Origin: Brevundimonas sp.
Lineage (GTDB): Bacteria; Pseudomonadota; Alphaproteobacteria; Caulobacterales; Caulobacteraceae
DNA length: 12,113 bases
Direction of reading: 5' to 3'
Assembly (NCBI GenBank): GCA_024711185.1
Contig: JANJTI010000293.1
Coordinates: 1 to 12,113 of the forward strand
Shown here piece after piece: positions 6,699 to 12,113 of the stretch. A program made the translations under genes and the position numbers. Within the stretch, counting starts at the first letter, position 1. The number at the start of each line of letters is the position of its first letter. The notes under the pieces were generated by a model, which was not told where the DNA came from, searched no databases, and saw only the letters and a program-made list of their open reading frames with translations.

Positions 6699-7217
6699 TC
6701 AATCCCGCGGCGAAGTCGACCCCGCGCCCTCGGCTCCCTGGCCGATGAAGCGCGCCTCACGCGCCGCATCCCACCCTTCCCGCAGGCCGCGCCGCGGCAT
6801 GTCGACCCCGAACACGGCGAGCTGCTCCGTCCACACCTCGGACAGACGCTCGACTGTCTGGGGAAGCCAGCCCGGCGGCTGCTGGCGCGCCCAGTTCAGG
6901 GGCGACACCGCGTTGAAGATCAGCAGGAAGACGGTGGCGGTCAGGATCGTCCGGCTGGTCCAGCGCCGGTCGCGCGCCGCAACGCCCTCGTCGTCCAGCG
7001 GCGGGGCCGGCGGAAAGGCGAACCGTCCCAGCGCCACGAGTGCGTTCTCGCGCGTGGGCAGATCGTGGGCGTCGGCCGTCTCGATCCAGTCGCTGGGCGG
7101 GTCCGGAGGCGGCTCCTGCGGCGGCAGGCTCTCGTACAGCGGCGGAAACGGCGACTCGGCCTGGTGCACCGGGAACGGCTCCAGCGGGATCGGCGGCTCG
7201 TCGCGATAGTTCGTCAT
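6699..7217 (-). CDS. Single-pass membrane protein of unknown function
   Basis: 172 aa from ATG 7217, chosen because GGGGGAGG sits just upstream and the open frame before it overlaps the acyltransferase gene. No family recognised. Residues 1-80 are proline- and acid-rich and probably cytoplasmic (PPQEPPPDPPSDW at 32-44). After a basic stretch (ARDRRWTSR, 81-89) comes one membrane segment at about 90-107, then a C-terminal part of about 65 residues containing QPPGWLPQTVERLSEVWTEQ, predicted periplasmic and partly helical. It lies 14 nt after the MBOAT gene and 41 nt before the tyrosinase gene. Position makes it a candidate accessory subunit of the acyltransferase, comparable in place though not visibly in sequence to small membrane partners in other acylation operons. 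Coding status is supported by RBS, operon fit and a convincing topology; function is unknown. Confidence 0.8.
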   Translation of the reverse strand: MTNYRDEPPIPLEPFPVHQAESPFPPLYESLPPQEPPPDPPSDWIETADAHDLPTRENALVALGRFAFPPAPPLDDEGVAARDRRWTSRTILTATVFLLIFNAVSPLNWARQQPPGWLPQTVERLSEVWTEQLAVFGVDMPRRGLREGWDAAREARFIGQGAEGAGSTSPRD

Positions 7218-7231
7218 GCCTCCCCCAACGT

Positions 7232-8632
7232 CTAGAACTGGAAATAGATGAAGGGTGCGACGCCCTCGGGGCGCACCCCCTCGACCAGCAGGATAGCCGC
7301 GCCGATCAGCAATCCGAGACTGAGGGACGGCGCCGCCTGCAGCCGTTCGGCCATGCCCTCCACCGCACGCGGCGGCAGCCAGTGCATGGCCAGACCCCCG
7401 ACGATCAGGGTCAACAGCAGCGGGGTCAGCACCTCCACCGGCCCGATCCGCCCCAGCCCCTCCAGCATGGCCAGCGCCAGTTCGAAACTCTCGGCCCGGA
7501 ACAGTATCCAGCCGAGGCAGACGATGTGGAAGGTGACCACCACCCCGATCACAGTCGGAATCACCTTGCGGTCGCCCAGCGCGGCCCGTCCGAGCCGCTC
7601 GATCACCTGCACCCCGCCGTGCAGCGCGCCCCAGGCGAGGAAGGTCCACGCCGCCCCGTGCCACAGGCCGCCCAGCACCATGGTGATGAAGACGTTGACG
7701 CAGCTGGCGAACAGGCCTTTCCGCCCGCCGCCCAGCGGCACATACAGGTAATCGCGCAGCCAGCTGGAAAGGCTGATGTGCCAGCGCCGCCAGAACTGCT
7801 GCATCGACGCCGCCCTGTAGGGCTGATCGAAATTACGCGGGAAGGAATATCCCAGCAGCGCCGCCAGCCCGATGGCCATGTCCGAATAGGCCGAGAAGTC
7901 GCAGTAGATCTGCACCGCATAGCCGTAGACCGCGGCGGCGATATCGAAGGCCGAATGCGCGGTCGGGTCGAAAAACACCGGGTCGACCAGGTTCACGGAC
8001 AGCTCCGAGGCGATCACCGTCTTCTTGAACAGGCCCCAGACGATCAGCAGCAGGCCGTGCGTGGCCATCACCCGCGTCAGCCGCGGGGTGCGCTCGAACT
8101 GCGGCAGCAGGTCCGAGGCCCGCACGATCGGCCCGGCCACCAGGTGCGGGAAGAAGCTCATCAGCAGCATGACGTCGACCAGGCTCTTCGCCGGCGGCGT
8201 CTTCCCGCGATGGACGTCGACCAGGTAGCTGATGCCCTGGAAGGTGAAGAAGCTGATCCCGACGGGCAGGATGACCTGCAGCAGCGGCAGGTCCCGCTCC
8301 CATCCGAACCGCGCCAGCAGCTCGCCCGCCTGTTCGACGAAGAAGCCGTAGTACTTGAAGAAGCCGAGGATCAGCAGGTTGGCCGCCACGCCCAGCCCGA
8401 CCAGCCAGCCGTTCCTGCGCCCCGCCCGGCCGGCGATCAGCGCCGCCACCCCCCAGTTCAGCACCGCCGACAGGATCAGCAGGCCCACGAAGCGCCAGTC
8501 CCACTGGGCGTAGAAGAACCAGCTGGCCAGCAGCAGGAAGACCTTGCGCCGCCCGTTCTCGCGGTCCAGCGACCAGGCGGTGAAGTAGACGAACAGGAAG
8601 AAGACGCCGAACGCCAGCGTGGGGAACAGCAT
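7232..8632 (-). CDS. MBOAT family membrane-bound O-acyltransferase (AlgI-like)
   Basis: 466 aa, polytopic with roughly ten or more hydrophobic segments. Hallmarks of the AlgI/DltB/PatA branch of MBOAT proteins are FFKYYGFF at 91-98, PVGISFFTFQGISYLVDV at 123-140, QIYCDFSAYSDMAIG at 241-255, FWRRWHISLSSWLRDYLYVPLGG spanning 280-302 (conserved His285) and the catalytic-site GGLWHGAAWTF with His325. Family members pass an acyl group, usually acetyl, from a cytoplasmic donor across the inner membrane to a periplasmic acceptor or partner protein, which then modifies a polysaccharide, peptidoglycan or teichoic acid. The ATG at 8632 follows the TAG of the upstream SGNH gene with no gap, so translation is probably coupled and the two products are likely partners. 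Acceptor polymer unknown. Family call is firm. Confidence 0.94.
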   Translation of the reverse strand: MLFPTLAFGVFFLFVYFTAWSLDRENGRRKVFLLLASWFFYAQWDWRFVGLLILSAVLNWGVAALIAGRAGRRNGWLVGLGVAANLLILGFFKYYGFFVEQAGELLARFGWERDLPLLQVILPVGISFFTFQGISYLVDVHRGKTPPAKSLVDVMLLMSFFPHLVAGPIVRASDLLPQFERTPRLTRVMATHGLLLIVWGLFKKTVIASELSVNLVDPVFFDPTAHSAFDIAAAVYGYAVQIYCDFSAYSDMAIGLAALLGYSFPRNFDQPYRAASMQQFWRRWHISLSSWLRDYLYVPLGGGRKGLFASCVNVFITMVLGGLWHGAAWTFLAWGALHGGVQVIERLGRAALGDRKVIPTVIGVVVTFHIVCLGWILFRAESFELALAMLEGLGRIGPVEVLTPLLLTLIVGGLAMHWLPPRAVEGMAERLQAAPSLSLGLLIGAAILLVEGVRPEGVAPFIYFQF

Positions 8633-9895
8633 CTACCGCCCTGCCTGCCACGCCTCGTAGGCGGCCATCAGGTCGTCGGCGAGGACGCCGCCGATCCAGT
8701 CCGCGCCGGCGCTGGTGAAATGCACCCGGTCGCCGCGCATCAGCGGCTCCGCCCGCAGCGCCAGGCGATCCGATGAACAGTCCCCTCCCATGCGCCCGTG
8801 CCAGTCCCAGAACGCCACACCTGTGTCGGCGGCGACCCGGCGCTGCACGTCCCGGACCACCGCCAGCGACGGCGGCGGCCCCCGTCGGCCGTCGGCGCTG
8901 CAGCCATGCTCGACGCCGCTGCGCAGGGCGTCCGGCGCGCCGAGGATCATCAGCGACGCCGCCGGCGCCAGTCGTCGCAGCCGTGCGATCTGGCCGCGCA
9001 GCAGCGTCTCGTAGGCGACCGGGTCCAGCCCGTCCTCGAAACCCTCGTTGGTGCCGAAGGCCAGCACGATCAGGGCCGGCCGCCAGCTGGCCAGCTGCAG
9101 CGCCACCACCGCCTCGTCGCGCGCGGCGAGATCGCGCAGCGTCGCCCCCACGACGCCGAGGTTCGAAAGCGTCACGCCGCCCTCGCCGAGGTAGCTCAGC
9201 CGGACGTCGTGCAGTTTCAGAACCCCGTCGAGAGGCCGAAGGACGATCTCCCGCGGGCGGCCGTTCGCCAGCATGCCGACGCACGACCTCGCCTCGCCGT
9301 GCTCGTTGAACACCCGCTCGGCCCAGATCTCCTCGTCGGCGCGAACCCGGAGACGCCCGGCGCCCTCCCCGCAGACCGAGATGCGGAAAGCCGGGGCGTC
9401 CCGGCCCTCAGGGCGCAGGCGCAGCTCGGCGCCCGGCTCGAGCGCGATCGTCTGTACCCCCGCCAGGCCGACGCCGGGAGTGGCGTATCCGGCCGGTCCC
9501 GCGAGCGGGGCCAGCATCGGCCGCCAGCCCGATCCGGTCATCTCCACCTGGTAGGGCGCGAAGCCCTCATACGGCTCCCCCGGCGGCAGCACGCCGCGGC
9601 CGCCATCTCCGAACCGCGCCTGCAGCACGGCCCTGACCTTGCCCGTGATGCGATCGCCTGCGGTATGGCTGTCGCCGATCTGCAGGATATGCACCGGGCC
9701 CGGCCGGCGCCCCGCCTCGGCCGCCGCCAGCGCCTCGAAGACGCCCTCCAGCGCCTCGGCCTGGCAGATCCCACCCGCGCAAACCGCCACGCCGGCGGCC
9801 GGCGGCAGGGGCGGGGCATAGGGGATCTCCTGCGCCGACGCGGCGCCGGCCAGCGCCCACAGCGACGAGACCAGCGCCGCCCCCGCCTGGCGCAT
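8633..9895 (-). CDS. Secreted SGNH/GDSL hydrolase-fold protein, probable acyltransferase partner
   Basis: 420 aa with a signal peptide (cleavage after ASA at about 21), so periplasmic. SGNH blocks are in order: LQIGDSHTAGD (nucleophile Ser76), SNLGVVGATL (Gly247 or Gly250), LAFGTNEGFED (Asn283) and DRVHFTSAGADW (Asp389, His392). About 170 residues between blocks I and II form a predicted beta-rich insert (ELRLRPEGRDAPAFRISVCG region), as in SGNH proteins that carry a carbohydrate-binding or jelly-roll insertion. With an MBOAT gene directly after it, the likely job is transferring or removing O-acyl groups on an envelope glycan, like AlgJ/AlgX or PatB-type proteins. Esterase and transferase cannot be separated by sequence here. 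It begins 2 nt after the stop of the upstream SGNH gene, without a clear RBS, suggesting coupling. Confidence 0.9.
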   Translation of the reverse strand: MRQAGAALVSSLWALAGAASAQEIPYAPPLPPAAGVAVCAGGICQAEALEGVFEALAAAEAGRRPGPVHILQIGDSHTAGDRITGKVRAVLQARFGDGGRGVLPPGEPYEGFAPYQVEMTGSGWRPMLAPLAGPAGYATPGVGLAGVQTIALEPGAELRLRPEGRDAPAFRISVCGEGAGRLRVRADEEIWAERVFNEHGEARSCVGMLANGRPREIVLRPLDGVLKLHDVRLSYLGEGGVTLSNLGVVGATLRDLAARDEAVVALQLASWRPALIVLAFGTNEGFEDGLDPVAYETLLRGQIARLRRLAPAASLMILGAPDALRSGVEHGCSADGRRGPPPSLAVVRDVQRRVAADTGVAFWDWHGRMGGDCSSDRLALRAEPLMRGDRVHFTSAGADWIGGVLADDLMAAYEAWQAGR

Positions 9896-9897
9896 GC

Positions 9898-10776
9898 TCA
9901 GGCGGAAGGCGCGGCCGGCGACAGCAGTCCGGCGTCGCGCTTCAACCGCTCGGCGACCGGCGCGCTGATGCGCAGGTAGCCGGCCATCGACATGTGGATG
10001 CCGTCGTTGGCCCGCATCAGCACCCGGCGGCCCGCGTCGTTCGGCAGATAGGCCTCATAGTCGCCGCCCTGGTTCGAGGTCAGCGACACGGTCTCGATAT
10101 AGGGCACGCCCAGCGCGCGCATCCTCGCCTCGACGACGCCGTTGATCAGGGCCATCCGCCCGTCGAACCGCTCGCCCTTCATCCGCGGCAAGCCGACCCA
10201 GTAGACCGCCACGTCCCGGCTCCGCAGCAGGGCCACGAGGTCGTCGATCCGTTTTGCATAGGCAGCCTTCCAGCCGTCGCTGCCGAACGGTTGCACCGCC
10301 CCGTCCAGCTCGATGCCCTGGGCGTCGTTGGTGCCGAACAGGATCACCGCCGCGTCGACCGGCTGTTCGTCCAGCTGGCGGCGGGTCTTCTCCTGCACGT
10401 TCACATAGTCGTACCGGCTCAGCCCCGTGGAGACCTCCGAGAACTTCGTCACCGTCACGTCCGGCAGGCCACGCAACTCGCGGTACAGCCCCGCGTACAG
10501 GCCGTCGGCCATCGAGTCCCCGAACACGCCGATCCGCAGCGGCCCCTGCGCCAGCCGCGCATCCAGCGGCGTGACCGCCGGAACGGTGACCGGCGCGGCG
10601 ACGACGTTCGGCGGCAGGGCGGGCTCGGGCGCCGCCGGCGGGGCCGAAGCGGCGGCCTTCTCGCCCAGCAGCAGGGTCGGCTCGCGCATCCAGGCGCGGC
10701 CGTCCGGCGTCAGCGCCAGCCCGGCGACGACTCCGACCACAAAGGCGGCGGTGAGTGCGTTGATCCCGGCCCGCAA
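9898..10776 (-). CDS. Membrane-anchored SGNH hydrolase-fold protein (DUF459-like)
   Basis: 292 aa if translation starts at TTG 10776, preceded by GGGGGACGGA; the open frame extends to ATG 10926, but those 50 residues are basic, unstructured-looking and fill the intergenic space. From the TTG, an N-terminal membrane anchor (about 5-23, ALTAAFVVGVVAGLALT) is followed by a Pro/Ala linker (40-75) and the catalytic domain: FGDSMADGLYAGL (Ser88), SEVSTGLSRYDYVN, LFGTNDAQG (Asn150) and DGIHMSMAGY (Asp258, His261). The GDSMADGL and STGLSRYDYVN motifs resemble the DUF459 group of SGNH proteins. It probably faces the periplasm and is the first gene of the O-acylation cluster. Two different SGNH proteins beside one MBOAT suggest a division of labour, such as acyl relay and final transfer. 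The start codon is uncertain; the family is clear. Confidence 0.87.
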   Translation of the reverse strand: MRAGINALTAAFVVGVVAGLALTPDGRAWMREPTLLLGEKAAASAPPAAPEPALPPNVVAAPVTVPAVTPLDARLAQGPLRIGVFGDSMADGLYAGLYRELRGLPDVTVTKFSEVSTGLSRYDYVNVQEKTRRQLDEQPVDAAVILFGTNDAQGIELDGAVQPFGSDGWKAAYAKRIDDLVALLRSRDVAVYWVGLPRMKGERFDGRMALINGVVEARMRALGVPYIETVSLTSNQGGDYEAYLPNDAGRRVLMRANDGIHMSMAGYLRISAPVAERLKRDAGLLSPAAPSA

Positions 10777-10780
10777 TCCG

Positions 10781-10786
10781 TCCCCC
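10781..10786 (-). promoter_or_regulatory. Ribosome binding site supporting a TTG start
   Basis: Minus-strand GGGGGA ends 4 nt before TTG 10776. No ATG or GTG in this frame lies between here and the membrane anchor with comparable spacing, which is why TTG is preferred. Confidence 0.45.
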
Positions 10787-10890
10787 GAACAGTGCTCACC
10801 GGGCCTTTTACCCCATCGCCGCCCTACCGCCACCGCGCGCGCGCCTCGGGCGAAGAAAAAGGTTAACGCCCGCCCCCGGCGCCCCTCCCC

Positions 10891-10918
10891 TTGCCCCGCC
10901 ACCCTGCCCGCGTTAGGG
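10891..10918 (+). promoter_or_regulatory. Weak candidate promoter for scoA
   Basis: TTGCCC at 10891-10896 and CGTTAGGG at 10911-10918 loosely match Caulobacter housekeeping elements, leaving a leader of about 45 nt before scoA. The 192-nt divergent region 10777-10968 should also hold the promoter of the acylation operon; I see no convincing match for that one, only an A-rich patch (10853-10866) that includes GTTAAC. Confidence 0.25.
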
Positions 10919-10968
10919 ACCATCAAGGCCGTCGATATTCATCAGGCGGTGAAAAACACGAGGAAGCG

Positions 10969-11673
10969 ATGCGGAAGATCTTCCCCGACGCGAAGTCGGC
11001 GCTGGAGGGCCTGACCTTCGACGGCATGACCGTCATGTCTGGCGGCTTCGGCCTGTGCGGCATCCCCGAGCACCTGATCGCCGCCCTGCGCGACAGCGGC
11101 GCCAAGGGCCTGACCGTCATCTCCAACAACGCCGGCGTCGACGGCTTCGGGCTCGGCCAGCTGCTGGAGACGAAGCAGATCGCGAAGATGATCTCGTCCT
11201 ACGTCGGCGAGAACAAGGAGTTCGAGCGGCAGTACCTGGCCGGCGAGCTCCAGCTGGAGTTCAACCCGCAGGGCACGCTGGCCGAGCGCATCCGCGCCGG
11301 CGGCGCCGGCATCCCGGCCTTCTTCACCGCCACCGGGGTCGGCACCCTCGTCGCCGAGGGCAAGGAGGTGCGCGAGTTCGACGGCCGCCAGTACGTCATG
11401 GAGACCGGCCTCGTCGCCGACCTGTCGATCGTCAAGGCGTGGAAGGCCGACGAGCGCGGCAATCTCGTGTTCCGCAAGACCGCCCGCAACTTCAACCCGA
11501 TGATGGCCACGGCCGGCAAGGTCTGCGTGGCCGAGGTCGAGGAGATCGTCCCCACCGGCTCGCTTGACCCGGACCACATCCACACCCCGGGCATCTACGT
11601 CGACCGCATCGTCCGGACCGTACCCGAAAAGCGCATCGAACAGCGGACGGTGCGGCAGCGGGAGCAGGCCTGA
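10969..11673 (+). CDS. scoA: 3-oxoacid (succinyl-CoA:acetoacetate) CoA-transferase subunit A
   Basis: 234 aa from ATG 10969, with GAGG five nt upstream; an in-frame ATG at 10891 adds 26 non-conserved residues and is rejected. Length fits the family (about 230-235). The CoA-transferase family I signature is present as [16 protein letters not shown] at 18-33. Other family segments are [17 protein letters not shown] (about 50-66), [20 protein letters not shown] (about 81-100) and [17 protein letters not shown] (about 112-128). With subunit B it moves CoA from succinyl-CoA to acetoacetate, in the cytoplasm, for ketone body or polyhydroxybutyrate-derived acetoacetate use. The catalytic Glu is in subunit B, which is not in the window; it usually follows directly, but here a repeat-flanked four-helix-bundle gene follows instead. 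A related 3-oxoadipate CoA-transferase subunit (PcaI) is the alternative; no pca genes are nearby. Confidence 0.93.
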   Translation: MRKIFPDAKSALEGLTFDGMTVMSGGFGLCGIPEHLIAALRDSGAKGLTVISNNAGVDGFGLGQLLETKQIAKMISSYVGENKEFERQYLAGELQLEFNPQGTLAERIRAGGAGIPAFFTATGVGTLVAEGKEVREFDGRQYVMETGLVADLSIVKAWKADERGNLVFRKTARNFNPMMATAGKVCVAEVEEIVPTGSLDPDHIHTPGIYVDRIVRTVPEKRIEQRTVRQREQA

Positions 11674-11682
11674 ATGGGCGTC

Positions 11683-11705
11683 GGGTGTAGGGTGTAGGTG
11701 TGGGG
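11683..11705 (+). repeat. Left inverted heptamer array of the cassette
   Basis: GGGTGTA at 11683-11689 and 11690-11696, then a decayed GGTGTGGGG. It begins 9 nt after the scoA stop and runs up to the start codon of the next gene. Its reverse complement matches the array at 12088-12113. Confidence 0.85.
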
Positions 11706-11706
11706 A

Positions 11707-12081
11707 ATGAGGGAGCCGCTTTCATCCTACCGCGAGCTCGCCGTCTGGCGCGACGGGATCGCGCTGGTGAAGGCCTGCTACCTCGTTACCCGCGCCTTTC
11801 CGAAGGATGAGCTGTTCGGGCTGACATCGCAAATCAGGCGGTCAGCTGTCTCCGTGCCTGCAAATATCGCCGAAGGATACGGCAGGGGCAGTCGCAAGGA
11901 TTACGTAAGACACCTCATGATCGCGCAGGGGTCGCTGAAGGAGTTGGAAACACATCTCATTATTGCCGCTGAAGTCGAGTGCGCACCGCAGACCGACATT
12001 GAACCCGCCCTGACTCGCTGCGACCAACTAGGCCGCGCTCTCGGCGCTCTCATCCGTGCGCTTCGGGCGAAAGACGGCTGA
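11707..12081 (+). CDS. Four-helix-bundle protein of the S23/IVP family
   Basis: 124 aa from ATG 11707; an in-frame GTG at 11698 lies inside the repeat and would add three residues. The family pattern is seen throughout: ELAVWRDGIALVKACYLVT (helix 1), FPKDELFGLTSQIRRSAVSVPANIAEGYGR (loop and helix 2), KDYVRHLMIAQGSLKELETHL (helix 3) and a C-terminal helix to 120. Relatives are encoded by intervening sequences in 23S rRNA genes of some bacteria, and the same fold is used by Avd, the accessory protein of diversity-generating retroelements; most stand-alone members have no known function and may bind nucleic acid through basic surfaces. No reverse transcriptase, variable repeat or rRNA sequence is near. 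Codons such as AGA, CTA, ATT and GGA are more frequent than in neighbouring genes, consistent with transfer. It is enclosed by inverted heptamer arrays. Confidence 0.9.
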   Translation: MREPLSSYRELAVWRDGIALVKACYLVTRAFPKDELFGLTSQIRRSAVSVPANIAEGYGRGSRKDYVRHLMIAQGSLKELETHLIIAAEVECAPQTDIEPALTRCDQLGRALGALIRALRAKDG

Positions 12082-12087
12082 CGCCTT

Positions 12088-12113
12088 CACCCTACACCCT
12101 ACACCCTACACCC
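12088..12113 (-). repeat. Right inverted heptamer array of the cassette (runs to window edge)
   Basis: CACCC at 12088 followed by TACACCC at 12093-12099, 12100-12106 and 12107-12113, reaching the last base. It starts 7 nt after the stop of the four-helix-bundle gene and is the reverse complement of the left array. True length is unknown. Confidence 0.85.

Larger units (their letters stand above)
4535..10776 (-). other. Predicted six-gene operon: O-acylation module, tyrosinase, metzincin
   Basis: Six consecutive minus-strand genes with spacings of 2, 0 (TAG directly followed by ATG), 14, 41 and -4 nt (ATGA overlap), and no terminator-like hairpin with a T-run between them. All six products are predicted membrane, lipoprotein or exported proteins. 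Co-transcription is inferred from the spacing. The peptidase at 2017-4467 could be a seventh member by read-through. Confidence 0.7.
11683..12113. mobile_element. Putative repeat-bounded cassette carrying a four-helix-bundle gene
   Basis: One small gene enclosed by inverted arrays of GGGTGTA/TACACCC. The interior uses more AT-rich codons than the neighbours and lies directly behind scoA. There is no transposase inside, so movement, if any, would be in trans or by repeat-mediated recombination. The right boundary is the window edge; the array may continue. Mobility is inferred from structure only. Confidence 0.45.

Noticed and set aside
7040..8776. 578-codon plus-strand open frame opposite the MBOAT gene
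   Set aside because: Low-complexity HisGlnArg-rich translation with no motif; shadow of the clearly coding acyltransferase.
10861..10867. GTTAAC patch as a CtrA box in the divergent promoter region
   Set aside because: Only one TTAA half is present; the second half at the 7-nt spacing is missing.
10777..10926. Extension of the first SGNH gene to ATG 10926
   Set aside because: The additional 50 residues are basic and low-complexity, would precede the membrane anchor, and fill the only space for divergent promoters; the TTG at 10776 has an RBS. Not fully excluded.
11683..12113. 23S rRNA intervening sequence or diversity-generating retroelement
   Set aside because: There is no rRNA sequence on either side and no reverse transcriptase or template/variable repeat pair; only the protein fold is shared.
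12088..12113. CRISPR or telomere-like array
   Set aside because: Units are directly adjacent heptamers without spacers, and the inverted copy on the other side of the gene fits cassette ends better.

Overview
The window is high-GC alphaproteobacterial DNA, most likely from the family Caulobacteraceae (Caulobacter/Brevundimonas/Phenylobacterium type). This is inferred from the base composition, a bacterial GH47 mannosidase (the studied bacterial example is from Caulobacter sp. K31), an S9 peptidase of the glutamyl endopeptidase type, Tat-exported enzymes, and a GC-rich palindromic repeat in a convergent intergenic region. No rRNA, tRNA, CRISPR array or phage gene was seen.

Layout. (1) 1-773, minus: 5' part of a Tat-exported GH47 alpha-mannosidase, cut by the window edge. 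(2) 905-1825, plus, divergent from it: a secreted-looking or cytosolic Gly/Ser/Tyr/Gln-rich low-complexity protein ending in a three-copy 15-residue Trp repeat, followed by a strong terminator. A stress-type (EcfG-like) promoter may precede it. (3) 1889-1999: a palindromic intergenic repeat between convergent genes. (4) 2017-4467, minus: periplasmic S9 prolyl-oligopeptidase-family serine peptidase, with a candidate promoter of its own. (5) 4535-10776, minus: a tightly packed six-gene cluster, read in the order SGNH hydrolase (membrane-anchored), SGNH hydrolase (secreted), MBOAT O-acyltransferase, single-pass membrane protein, Tat-exported tyrosinase, poly-proline metzincin lipoprotein. Spacings of 2, 0, 14, 41 and -4 nt argue for one transcript. 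(6) 10969-11673, plus: scoA, subunit A of a 3-oxoacid CoA-transferase. (7) 11683-12113, plus: a four-helix-bundle (S23/IVP family) gene enclosed by inverted arrays of a GGGTGTA heptamer, visibly less GC-rich and with rarer codons than its neighbours, lying where the partner gene scoB would normally follow.

How the genes may work together. MBOAT plus periplasmic SGNH proteins is the usual make-up of envelope O-acylation systems (alginate, cellulose or peptidoglycan acetylation). Here the same transcript also carries an exported copper enzyme and a surface metalloprotease lipoprotein, an arrangement I do not recognise from a described pathway. The two least explained elements are this acylation/tyrosinase/metzincin cluster and the repeat-flanked four-helix-bundle cassette.
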